Below, in pieces: positions 1-8,900 of a stretch of 64,000 nt of DNA (positions are counted from its first letter, which is position 1; every line of letters starts with the position of its first letter). The stretch comes from Reyranella sp. (GTDB lineage Bacteria > Pseudomonadota > Alphaproteobacteria > Reyranellales > Reyranellaceae): the NCBI RefSeq assembly GCF_004296935.1, contig NZ_SCVH01000145.1, positions 62,001 through 126,000 on the forward strand. The letters are read 5' to 3'. The position numbers and the translations under genes are program-made. The notes beneath the pieces were generated by a model, which was given only the letters and a program-made list of their open reading frames with translations, was not told the origin of the DNA and did not search any database.

Positions 1-174
1 CCGCAGGAGGATCGTTGTTGCGCCCAGGCCTTGATCAAGCTGGGTCTCGATGACGGTATTGGGGCCGCCGCTCTCGTTGCAGGCTGCGCTGGCGGCGGAC
101 GGCAAAGCCACCGCCACACACGCAGCAAGCGCCGCCACAGCAAGAAGAAAGCGCCGCCGCCGCCCCTCAATCAC
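1..174 (-). CDS. exported protein, N-terminal part only
   Basis: This short frame runs off the left edge of the window, so only about 58 codons are visible. It begins with GTG at 174 and reads a run of arginines followed by a hydrophobic stretch ending in PSAASA, then ACNESGGPN: a clear Sec signal peptide with cleavage near residue 30. The mature part cannot be classified. Its start overlaps the stop of the exported protein at 171-746 in a GTGA overlap, which suggests translational coupling and a two-gene operon of exported proteins. I chose the GTG because of that overlap and because the signal peptide starts directly after it. Confidence 0.7.
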   Translation of the reverse strand, partial: MIEGRRRRFLLAVAALAACVAVALPSAASAACNESGGPNTVIETQLDQGLGATTILLR

Positions 175-746
175 GGCGTCACCCGCACCACGTCGAAGGT
201 GAGGTTCATGCTCTGATTGTCCGTAAAGGTTACCTTCACGGATACGCCGAGCGCCGGTGCGTACCATTCGCGGTAGGTGCTCTTGTAGCGGTGGGAGAGT
301 GCTTCCTCGTTGCGGGTGATGCGGAAGACGTCGACTTGGCCGATCTTTGTGTCGAGCTTCTCATACGCCTCGACGACGACCGTCTCGTGCCAGGAACCCG
401 CGCCGAAACCAGGATTGGAGCCTACGCCGTCGAAGCGGCCCGTGAGCTTCTTGCCGACGGACAGTGGCCATAGGGTCCAAGCCTTGACCTGTTCTACGAA
501 AGCCTGGCTCTGATTGGCGCGTGCCGTAAACGTCGGCGCGTACCAGTTCTGAAGATACTCCTCGCCCCTCTGGTCCTTGATTTGTCGCCGGCAGAAGTTG
601 CCCTCTTGCCCTACCCACGTGGTGCGCGCGCCATTGGCCCACTCCACGACCGTGCCTGGCTTCGGGCACTTGAATTCTGCCGTTTGTGCCATTGCGGGGC
701 CGCAAAAAAGGGCGCCCAGGATGAGCGCCGCTGATACTGCACGCAT
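171..746 (-). CDS. exported hypothetical protein
   Basis: A 191-residue protein with an N-terminal signal peptide (MRAVSAALILGALFCGPAMA, cleavage before QTAEF). The mature part has several cysteines (FKCPKPG, NFCRRQ) and a repeated YAP/WYAP pattern, but I do not recognise a family. The ATG at 746 is preferred over an upstream in-frame codon because a GGGGAG ribosome site lies about 7 bases before it. The gene overlaps the next exported gene by 4 bases and lies divergent from the XRE regulator at 910, with a palindrome between them. It is probably periplasmic. Function unknown. Confidence 0.75.
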   Translation of the reverse strand: MRAVSAALILGALFCGPAMAQTAEFKCPKPGTVVEWANGARTTWVGQEGNFCRRQIKDQRGEEYLQNWYAPTFTARANQSQAFVEQVKAWTLWPLSVGKKLTGRFDGVGSNPGFGAGSWHETVVVEAYEKLDTKIGQVDVFRITRNEEALSHRYKSTYREWYAPALGVSVKVTFTDNQSMNLTFDVVRVTP

Positions 747-855
747 TATTGTCTCCCCAAGAAATGAGCCCACTGATCAAACGCGTACGCGAAAGCGGTG
801 ATTTGGCCTGGCTGCGCGGTGCTGCCCGCGCGCACAGGCGGTTGGTCAACTCTCG

Positions 856-879
856 ATATAGGGAATATATGCCCTGTAT
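856..879. promoter_or_regulatory. imperfect palindrome, possible XRE operator
   Basis: The arms ATATAGGG and CCCTGTAT (7 of 8 positions paired) flank 8 AT-rich bases. The site lies between the divergent exported-protein gene (start 746) and the small HTH gene (start 910), where an autoregulatory operator would be expected. Assignment to the HTH protein is inference. Confidence 0.35.
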
Positions 880-909
880 TAAGCATAGGCAAGCTGTTGG
901 CCTCAGCCT

Positions 910-1191
910 ATGGAGGCAAGAAAGCTTGTTGGGTGGAATGTGCGGCGCTTGCGCGTTGCCGAGCCGTACACGATTGAGGAGCTGGCGGAGAAGGCCGGCG
1001 TCGACGGCTCGTTTCTGGCGCGCCTTGAGCGAGGACAGGTAAACGTCGGCGTCGTGATCCTGGACCGCCTGAGGCGAGCACTTGGCGTGAGGCTCACCGA
1101 GTTGTTCGTCGAGCCAGCGCCCGGCGAGAAGCCGCCGCGGCCCCTGCCGCCAGGGCGGCGGCCAAGACAGTCGAAGTCTGCTCGACGGTAG
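910..1191 (+). CDS. small XRE-family DNA-binding regulator
   Basis: A 93-residue protein that is almost entirely one helix-turn-helix of the Cro/CI type. Residues 6-60 read LVGWNVRRLR, then IEELAEKAGVD and FLARLERGQ, the usual XRE recognition layout, followed by LDRLRRALGV and a basic proline-rich tail. It should bind DNA as a dimer and probably represses itself or the divergent exported-protein operon. No strong ribosome site is seen before the ATG at 910, so the message may be leaderless or weakly translated. It stands alone on the plus strand in an island that is otherwise mostly minus strand. Confidence 0.8.
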   Translation: MEARKLVGWNVRRLRVAEPYTIEELAEKAGVDGSFLARLERGQVNVGVVILDRLRRALGVRLTELFVEPAPGEKPPRPLPPGRRPRQSKSARR

Positions 1192-1595
1192 TGTTCTCTC
1201 GGCAATTGGCAGGGCAATCATCGCGCGCGAAGATCGCGATACTCTTGCATCGGCGCAAACGTTCAATTCCGAACGCTGCAGACGTCAAGCGATGTGCCGT
1301 GCTCCAGCGACCGCTGATGCATTAGGCACCGCATCCCTCACTGGCATGATTTGTATGATGACCTGGAAGCACGCGGGGCCTGTTCAGAATTAAGCGGTTT
1401 GTCCACCGTGGCATGGTGCCGATGCTCAGCTATTCACCAATGTTGCATTCGCGCTCGCGCGAACTGCGCCACGAGTGCCATGCCTTCACGTTCAAACGAT
1501 GACAGCGGACCATCCGATATGCGGAGCTGATCGGGACGGGCACCCAAGGCTGCGAAACGACGCGAGCAGGCACAGCCAACCATGTCCTTGAATGC
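1192..1595. other. intergenic, no gene seen
   Basis: About 400 bases between the XRE gene and the small paralogue at 1596. No frame with a ribosome site, no clear terminator and no repeat was found. The reading frame of the 1596 gene stays open back to a stop at 1527, and the residues just before its GTG resemble the start of its paralogue, so the last ~20 bases may belong to that gene or to a decayed 5' end. Confidence 0.5.
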
Positions 1596-1886
1596 GTGCG
1601 CATTCTGCGCGTCATTCGCTCACTCCTGAGGCGAGATATAGAGCGGAAGGGCTTGAGCTTGTGGCGCGCCGCGGTCGAGGGGCACATCTCGATCGGGACG
1701 CCAAGATCGCTCGTCAATGGCAGACGCATCGAAGACCCAAAGAAGCAGCCGAAGCGCGGTGTCCATCGTGGGACGATCCTCCACTTGCGTGGCGTGGTCT
1801 GGGTCGGTGGCCTTACTGCCGGAACACTTGAGCGCCTCCTCCAATTCGATAGCCAAGGCCGCATGCCTTGCAGCAAGGTTCCCTGA
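1596..1886 (+). CDS. small paralogous protein, copy 1 (possibly 5'-truncated)
   Basis: A 96-residue basic frame starting at GTG 1596. Its value lies in comparison: it is clearly homologous to the minus-strand protein at 2166-2459. Shared blocks include RSLLRRD/QRLLSRD, LSLxxAA, GTxxxxxxxxR, DPxKxPKRGxxRGT, WVGGL and TLERLL/I. Residues encoded upstream of the GTG (LECVR against QDCLR) also align, but no ATG is present there, so this copy may have lost its original start. The LSLxxAAxxG block could be a helix-turn-helix, but I do not recognise the family. The DNA of the two copies has diverged strongly, so the duplication is old or the copies arrived separately. Confidence 0.5.
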   Translation: MRILRVIRSLLRRDIERKGLSLWRAAVEGHISIGTPRSLVNGRRIEDPKKQPKRGVHRGTILHLRGVVWVGGLTAGTLERLLQFDSQGRMPCSKVP

Positions 1887-2165
1887 CGCGATCGCCAAGG
1901 GGTCGTGCTGGGTTATCAACTATTTGCCGCCGCGTGGCGTGGTGCAGAGCCCCTTGCTTGGATGCGAAGAGTCGTTGATCAGCCGCTACATGAGGCGATT
2001 GGCGGCGAAATTGATGCCCATGAGGGGGCAGGGTCTCCATTTCAAGCCACTTACTCGGCCGTTGGAAACAGCGATAGAAAAGAATTGCTCCCGGCAACTG
2101 TTCGCGGCAAGCCGAGGCCCGATGGAAGGCCGCTAGCATGGACGGCGACGTCCTCCGACGAGCTC

Positions 2166-2459
2166 CTATAAACCTGAGGAGCGTTGCGCCTTGGCCACGA
2201 TGAGCCGCTCAAGAGTGGTCGCCGAGAGGCCTCCAACCCATGGCATTTCTCGCAATACCAATAGCGTGCCGCGGCGAAGCCCGCGCTTTGGCCGTTTGTC
2301 GGGATCATGCACGCGGCTTCTATCGAGGATGAACGACAGAGTGCCGAGGGCAATCCGGCCCTGTCGTGCGGCTTGGCGCAAGCTGAGCTTCTGCCGCCGC
2401 ATATCGCGACTGAGAAGGCGCTGGATAATGTGGTGCGCGCGAAGACAATCCTGCAGCAT
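2166..2459 (-). CDS. small paralogous protein, copy 2
   Basis: A 97-residue basic protein homologous to the frame at 1596-1886, in convergent orientation. This copy looks intact: an AGGGTGG ribosome site lies 7 bases before the ATG at 2459. Conserved features are the RLLSRDMRRQKLSL segment, a G-rich turn, DPDKRPKRG, a basic RRGT block and PWVGGLS followed by TTLERL. The composition (many Arg/Lys, short helices) suggests nucleic-acid binding, but this is inference. No function can be given. It is separated from the helical protein at 2648 by about 190 bases with nothing recognisable. Confidence 0.55.
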   Translation of the reverse strand: MLQDCLRAHHIIQRLLSRDMRRQKLSLRQAARQGRIALGTLSFILDRSRVHDPDKRPKRGLRRGTLLVLREMPWVGGLSATTLERLIVAKAQRSSGL

Positions 2460-2647
2460 GGCAAACCACCCTGATCCGGTTGAGATGTCTCTTCTTGAAT
2501 AGCTTCAGTAGAACCTCGGATCGTAGGAACGCTGTTCGCGTTAGGTTGTGCGTCGACGCGCCATCAGCCCACGCGGCCGGGCGTTGCTGCTTCAGTGGGT
2601 TCCAGCGCGGACGAGGCCGCTCGTCCGCGCTACAATCCAGGGTGCGG

Positions 2648-3304
2648 TCAGAAGTCTTTTGCGGTGAGCCCCCTTTCACGAAAGAGTTCCAGTGTCTGCT
2701 GTACCTTTGCCATGTGGGACACCAGGATGCGGCTAACGCAGTCCTTCACGGTGTCCGAAAGATGCCGCATGGCTTCGATCGTGGCCTCGCGGAGCTCCGC
2801 GTGGCTCTCTTCATCGATCTTGGCGCTCGCCAAGAGCTCGTCGATTTCGCCGAGCTTATGATGCTTCTCCGTCGCGGCGTGGATGGCGACCGCCAAGGCG
2901 CCATCGAGCATGTCTTTGGTGAACTCGGCCGAGCCCTCCGCGATCTCCTTGTCGATGACGCGGCTAGCCTCGAGATTGGCCACGAAGAGCTGCTTCTTGG
3001 TCGAATCGAGGTCGAGCGTGATGCGGTAGAGAAGCTCCTGGCGCTTCGCCTCCGCGAGTTGCATGTAGGCGTCATGCAGAACCCGCCCTAGCTCCTGGCG
3101 GACACCGCGATTCAAGACGAACTTATCGATGACGTTCAATTGCGCCTTGATAGCCGCCAGTTCGCCGCCGACAGATCCAGGTACGAGCCGGCTCATGGGC
3201 GTGGCTGCAACGGGAAGTGCTGACTTGCTAAACGTGGTGGCCTTTCCAGCCCGGGAGCCGTTGGCCAAGAGGGTGAAATGCACCTTAGTTGCCTTACTAT
3301 TCAT
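2648..3304 (-). CDS. helical hypothetical protein, last gene of the DUF4407-like operon
   Basis: A 218-residue protein with an unstructured first ~45 residues and then almost continuous charged amphipathic helix (for example LGEIDELLASAKIDEESHAE), consistent with a coiled coil or helical bundle. It has no signal peptide or membrane segment. An AGAGGAG ribosome site lies directly before the ATG at 3304, and only 27 bases separate it from the membrane protein upstream, so the two are almost surely co-transcribed. It may be a cytoplasmic partner of that membrane protein. Not recognised as a known family. Confidence 0.75.
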   Translation of the reverse strand: MNSKATKVHFTLLANGSRAGKATTFSKSALPVAATPMSRLVPGSVGGELAAIKAQLNVIDKFVLNRGVRQELGRVLHDAYMQLAEAKRQELLYRITLDLDSTKKQLFVANLEASRVIDKEIAEGSAEFTKDMLDGALAVAIHAATEKHHKLGEIDELLASAKIDEESHAELREATIEAMRHLSDTVKDCVSRILVSHMAKVQQTLELFRERGLTAKDF

Positions 3305-3331
3305 GTCGATCTCCTCTGCGTTGTTGCTCCA

Positions 3332-4921
3332 TCACGACGTAAAAGTTGGATCTTCGGACAGGCCGGCTTCGGGGCGATCCGTAGCTGATCCGTTCATCCG
3401 CCCGCCGGCGCTTGCGCGCTCAATTGATTCGCTGAGTTCTTCGAAGCCCCGCCGTCCCATGTCGCGTTGTCGTTGCGCCCTGAGAGCGGCATCGACCTGT
3501 TCCTCCCGCCGGGAACGCCGGAGGAAGGCGGCATAGCTGTTCACTTCGCGCCGTTCAGCTTCCGCATCCGCGACCTCCTCAATGCGCATGGCAGCGCGCA
3601 TGCCGTAGATGCCCGCGGCACCAAAGAGCGTCTTTGAGACAGGTCCGGCTGATTCAAGTGCCATAATGAAAAGCTTCAAGCCGATTGCGACGGTGCCAAT
3701 GAGCTCCGATGAGAGCACTAGCGTCCAAAGCGCCCGCAGACGGTCGCTCAGGCCAGTCGGCATCGGGATATGGCTGGAGGCTTGCTGAACATGAGACTGG
3801 ATCCAGGCCTCCCGCCCGTTCTCCATCTCCCGGAGCTCAGTTGCGGCGGTGGCGCGGGCGCGTTGCTCACTGGCGAGGCGCTGTTCAATGTTCGCCACTC
3901 GGTCTCTAGCTTCGGCCTTGTTGGCGGCAGCGGCTCCTACCGCCCGGTCCTGTGCCTCCTTGAGTGCTATGGCGGCGGGCTCAAGTTCGGATCGGATCGA
4001 GCCGGCCTTGGCACGGTACTTCTGCGCCTCGCGGTCGTGAAAGGCCCAAACGGGCCCGGTGCCTCGAACTCCCGTGCTGCTCGGCTGTGCCCGAACGCCA
4101 TGCTCTTCTGCGTTCGCTGCAGTCTGATGGATCGAAGAAACCCCATCGGCTTCGGCGAAGGCGGCCCGGAGTTTGGCCACCTGATCCTCGAGGACCGCGA
4201 TTTGACGGTCGACCGCCGGTCCAACCAGGCCGCGGCTGAGCAAGTCGGTGTGCTCGTGAGTTAGACCAGTTATCGTCGCATCATGACGCACAATCTGCTG
4301 GTCGGCGTCCGCCAGCAGCGCAGCGTAGCGAGCCTCGACCAACGCAAAGACTGGAGCGTTGGCTGCCCGGTTTTCGCGCGCCAGTTCGCGCCGCACGTCG
4401 GCATCGAACACCTCAAGCAGCACAAACCAGGCGACGAAAGAGGCAACTGCCAGTGAAACCGCCCACCGGACGAGGATACCGAGGGGCCGAACCGCCCGAT
4501 CCATTGGCGAAGCAGCCTGGACAATGCCGCGGGACTGGCAGAAGGCGAGTCCCTGCGAATTCCAAAGATGAGCGACGAACTTGCAATCGTAGACGAGTAA
4601 GATCCCCGTCGCGATCGTGGTCACCACGATGCTGATCGTAAGCTGCCAGGGACCGTCGCCTAGCATTACGTGGAGCGCGATGAAAATGCAGACGGCTTGG
4701 AAGGCTGCCCCGAAGATGAGGGCCGCTCCGACCAGCGCCATCGTTCGCTGCTCGTTCCTCGGTTGCTTCCGAGCGAGCTTATAGTCGACGCCAGAGAGCG
4801 TGATTAGCGCATGCCCGAGCAGACCCAGTTCCGGCCCGGGATCCCAGGTGGGCTCGGCGTGGCTCTCACGAGACGAAGATGTTGTGTCGTTAGGTCCCAG
4901 TCCATCAGGTGGCGTCATCAT
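3332..4921 (-). CDS. DUF4407-like membrane protein with long coiled coil
   Basis: 529 residues. An N-terminal segment (about 33-56, LLGHALITLSGVDYKLARKQ) is followed by membrane segments at about 61-86, 93-111 and 148-170. A long charged coiled coil covers about 176-380, and a fourth membrane segment lies near 397-420, before a basic/charged tail. The leading LSGVDxxLxxxxPxxE block plus the spacing of the first three helices match what I remember of DUF4407 membrane proteins; the usual LDR motif after helix 2 is replaced by VYDCKF, so this is a divergent member. A GGGAGGGA ribosome site supports the ATG at 4921. It sits between an exported BamE-like protein (48 bases upstream) and a helical protein (27 bases downstream), suggesting an envelope-spanning complex. 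Function unknown. Confidence 0.7.
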   Translation of the reverse strand: MMTPPDGLGPNDTTSSSRESHAEPTWDPGPELGLLGHALITLSGVDYKLARKQPRNEQRTMALVGAALIFGAAFQAVCIFIALHVMLGDGPWQLTISIVVTTIATGILLVYDCKFVAHLWNSQGLAFCQSRGIVQAASPMDRAVRPLGILVRWAVSLAVASFVAWFVLLEVFDADVRRELARENRAANAPVFALVEARYAALLADADQQIVRHDATITGLTHEHTDLLSRGLVGPAVDRQIAVLEDQVAKLRAAFAEADGVSSIHQTAANAEEHGVRAQPSSTGVRGTGPVWAFHDREAQKYRAKAGSIRSELEPAAIALKEAQDRAVGAAAANKAEARDRVANIEQRLASEQRARATAATELREMENGREAWIQSHVQQASSHIPMPTGLSDRLRALWTLVLSSELIGTVAIGLKLFIMALESAGPVSKTLFGAAGIYGMRAAMRIEEVADAEAERREVNSYAAFLRRSRREEQVDAALRAQRQRDMGRRGFEELSESIERASAGGRMNGSATDRPEAGLSEDPTFTS

Positions 4922-4969
4922 TCCCTCCCAATCAAATTTTGAGTTGACCGCGACGCAGTAAATCTGCGT

Positions 4970-5296
4970 TCAGCATTCGCTGGGATTGCCGCATTGTGTC
5001 TTTGACACGACACGACCCAAGACGAAGGTCACTACGAAAGCGGGACTGCGTGACGATGGTTGCCAGCGCAACTTGGTATGGGAGATGCCAAGTGTCGTCG
5101 TTTCAGTTTGCGTCGTCGGCTGGCCGAGGAGCAAGACCACCATTTCCCTGGACGCGCCGATGGAGATCACCGCGAAGGAGGTCTCAAGGTCCGCGCTGGC
5201 GGCGCCGTGACTTCCCGCTACGATTGCGCCAGCAAGAAGTGCGGACAACACGTGGCGTGTACGCAAGCTCCTGGACGCGAATGACCTGTCGACCAT
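4970..5296 (-). CDS. exported BamE/SmpA-like small protein
   Basis: 108 residues with a signal peptide (basic start, then VLSALLAGAIVAG, cleavage after SHGAASA). The mature part reads FAVISIGASREMVVLLLGQP, then a KLRWQ strand and FVVTFVLGRVVS. This is the pattern of the BamE/SmpA-OmlA fold, where I, G-x-S, V, LG-P, W and V-F-x-x-G-x-V positions are kept. It lacks a lipobox cysteine, so it is probably soluble in the periplasm. The ATG at 5296 is chosen over an upstream ATG at 5344 because GGAGGT lies 5 bases before it. It is the first gene of a three-gene set with the DUF4407-like protein. Confidence 0.6.
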   Translation of the reverse strand: MVDRSFASRSLRTRHVLSALLAGAIVAGSHGAASADLETSFAVISIGASREMVVLLLGQPTTQTETTTLGISHTKLRWQPSSRSPAFVVTFVLGRVVSKTQCGNPSEC

Positions 5297-5962
5297 GAGG
5301 ACCTCCTGCCAAGTGGGTAAAGCGGAAGAGTGGGCAATGCACAAACAACGCTGACGTCAAGGTCGTTACGAAAGTTGCAGACGCGTTGGTGAAGGAAACG
5401 GCGACTAGTGAATTCTCATCGCAGAAACCTTCGATTCCAAAATCTGCAACTGCCAAGACGATCTGTGTGATGGAGGTCCAAATATGGATCGCTCCGAGAG
5501 ACGTAAGCGTCGATAAACGGGACTCTCCTGAGTCCTTCGGCATTGCCCTAGAGTTGGCGCTTTAGCCCACTTCGCGATGAGCGGAGGGCGCACTCCACCC
5601 TGATCGATTTGCGTGCTGCGCATCGATCGGCTGGCCGTATCCCTAGGCATCGAAGCAGCTTGCGCGTGCTACACGGCAAATTGCTTCAGATTAGGTATCT
5701 CTTAAAAAGTCGGTTAGCTTCCTCCTTCATTGCTTGCACACCTGTCCCCCAAACCATTCGGGCGGATCTTCAAGAGTGCCATTCTGGTTGCCCCGAAGGG
5801 CGACTGAGCAATGAAACGGGGGTGAAGAACGTACTCTAACCCCGAGGAAGTGATGACGGCGCGGAAGGAACAACTGAAAGAACTATTGCGCCATCGTCTC
5901 TCAAATAGGCAGTCCGCTAGATTCTGTCAAGGCGTCCAACTTTGAACGCCAGTGAGAAAATC
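5297..5962. other. intergenic gap before the three-gene membrane set
   Basis: About 670 bases between the 3' end of the giant NTPase gene and the BamE-like gene. Several short frames cross it but none has a ribosome site, a recognisable domain or unusual codon use. No hairpin terminator was found near 5950. It should contain the promoter of the three-gene set. Confidence 0.5.
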
Positions 5963-8900
5963 CTAGTCGAGCTTCGGGTCCTCCATGATCTCCTCAATAG
6001 AGGCCACGGTGACCTGATCCGGAAGTTGCTGGGCATATCTCACGAAATGAGGGGCAAGAGCTTTGCGCCGGCTGATGATGTGAACAAACTTTCCTTTCTT
6101 CACCAAGGCTTGGGCTCTTAGTTGATAATCCTTGTCACCAAGGATGAGTACGAAGTGACTCGCGGTCGGGTATTGCTCGTCTACTTCCGTGATCTTATCC
6201 ATGAGAACGAGGTCGTCCGAACCTTTTCCATGAAGTTCCTCCGGAATGTTCTGGACGAGATAATTTCTACCACTGACAACAGAAACAGCAGGTGCAAAGG
6301 GCGGATAATTAACTGCCCATGCCACCGTGCGCTCAGCGGGCGTTATCGTTCGGATGTACCTGTCAATTCGATCGAGAACAGTTCCCAAATCGAATCGCCC
6401 AGGTGTTCCCTCTCCCTTCTGAGTGTCCAAACCGGAGACATACGGATTGCCCTCTGGGCCAGTGAGATTTGGGATATCGAGGAATACAACCGGAGCGCCA
6501 TGTTGGTGAATGCCGATCGACTTTCCAACCCATCGTCTAAGCCATAGGTCGAGCACGTATGCCCGGACACTGACTGTTCCATCATCGTTGGGTTGAAGTA
6601 TCTTACGAGCGATTAAATCGTCGGCAGCGTTCTTCAATGCTTCGGTCATTTCATTCCGCTTCGCAAGCTTGAAGAGTTCAATGCGCCCTCCCGGTTCAAC
6701 TGCTCGAACCAGATCAGCGACAAGATCTCGTTGCTCCTTTGTTAGAATATGGGCCGGATACCATGTATCGGCAAAAAGATCGTCACTGCTGGACGATAGA
6801 ACGACCACAGCAGCGTCTGCATCCGCAGGCGTCATCATACTGCGCCGCTCCTGCGTCAAGCTGCGATACATGATGCTCGCCGTTTGCTGGACCACTTCCG
6901 GATGGCCGGCGCTATGTTGATGTAGCCGGGCAACAGTTTCGTCAGGAACGCGGATACCAAGCGTCTTAATCGGTTCTCTTAGAATGCTAGCGACTGACTC
7001 TCTTGAGAGAAAATCAATTGGCAGCCCTCTGAGGTCGGGCCACAGCAGGACACCAGGTATCATGCGTCGAAACTGGGATCGTCCTAGGTGCCCGGCAAAT
7101 ACCCAAAGAAGCCTAGCCGTAGGTCGACCGTGTTGCCGGATCAGATTTAGCAATCCCGCAATTCCATCAGAAAGTGACGGATCACGATTGCGCGCGCTTT
7201 CTCCCAATTCAACAAGCGCCTGCATATCATCGACCATGACAAGGACGCGCTTGCTAGGAAGTTGAGCGGCAAGCTGCGAAGTAAAGGTTTGATACGCGTT
7301 TGACATGTTCTCGACACAGCGTCGTTCGTCCGGTGCCGAAACTCCACAAGCTGCTACTTCAGGGTGAGCCGCCACCTGAGTCAAAATGTTGAAGAGAATC
7401 GTTCCTGCAGAACTTGCTCCCTTGACGTCTCCCATTCCGTGGTAAACGGGAATAATTGAGAGCTGCTGTTTGTCGATTTCGTAGACGACGCTTTGGAGCA
7501 GAGATGATTTGCCAGTGCGTCGCAAACCCTCGACATATTGGAACTGCTGCTGACCTTCCCGCACTGACTCTAAGATTGTCGCTTGCTCGTCAGCGCGTCC
7601 GAAGAAATGTCCTTCGATCTCGGTGGGCTCGATCATCCGACCAGAAATGTACGGGCCCAACTTCGGAAGGGCGGTCATTTCTTCATGGATAACTTCGAGC
7701 GCTACGGACTCCGCCTCAAAGTGAGCGCCGCTGAAATCACAAATGACCGACGCGCGGATGCTGCCAGGTAATGCAAAAGCCTCAGTCTTGGCCGCCGCAA
7801 AGGTTACGACGGCGGTTCCTTTTGGATCCAACGTCACAGGAACGGCGCCAAAATCGTTGCGGCACATTAGTGGGGCGGAGCGTCCCCCGGAGTCTAAAGT
7901 CGCACTGGCACTAATCAGGCGTACTGTGGCCGTCTCGGATGTGTTTCGGAGTCTTAGTGAAATCACAAACGGCAAGGCACTCTGATCTACGGTGAGCGAG
8001 CCCGGGACGGCCGGTTCCATAACAATCTTCGGAAAGATTTTTGCATCGCGCGGCAAACGGTTAATCGTTCGTGCTAGCGCCTTGCAGATTGGCTGAGAAA
8101 GCGTAAGCGACTGATCGGGCAGTTCACGCTTGAGCGACGCTTCGTGTTCACGAAGTGCAACATCGGCAGACCGCCAAATTTCCTCTTTGCCTTCTTGAGA
8201 TCGCTGCTGTCGATATTGGTCCAGCTGCCGTATGACCTCACGTAAGCTCTCAGCCGATTTCGAGTACCCTTGCTCTCGATAAGCGTTCCCTAGTTCGTCA
8301 AGATCACGCTTCACAATCGCCACGTGAGCTATGTCGTGCAAATCCCGCTGACAAGCTGCAGCCACCCGAATAATCACCTCGCTCAACGAGGCAGCCCTTT
8401 GGCGGGCTTCGCCCGGGCCGCGCTGCTGAGCGAGCGGCGTATCAAGTTGCGCCTGCGGCGCTCGCGCAAAATATGACTCCAGCTTGGGTCCTCTGAGACG
8501 CGCCTCCAGGCCCAGCGCTTTCAATGCGTCAGCCCGGCCGTTTGCGAAGAGCGTAAACGTGTAATAAATATGACGACCTTCATCCGCCAGCTCGGGTGTC
8601 ATCAATCGATTCAGCATCTCGGCAGTTCTGATGCTCACGTATCCCAAGTTGCGCCTTAGAGCGTCGGCCGGATTTCCCGCCCGCCCTGGAGGGCCGGGGT
8701 TGCCAGCCTGCTGAAGAAGCTGTTCCAGGCGGACAAGCCGAAACCGCAGCTCCTCTCGATAGGCCTTTGCAGCGCCCAGAAAATCCCCACTCCTTTCTGA
8801 ATAGTAAGTTCTCAGTCCCCAAAAGAGGAAACTCTTTTGATTGTCCGGTTGCCGGCACCTCAGCCAAAACTCAATCGGCTCGCGCTGATTCCGTTCAAGC

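Noticed and set aside
361..1266. A 301-codon open frame on the minus strand across the exported-protein gene and the XRE gene
   Set aside because: It overlaps two better-supported genes in other frames, has no ribosome site and no recognisable domain; high GC keeps such frames open.
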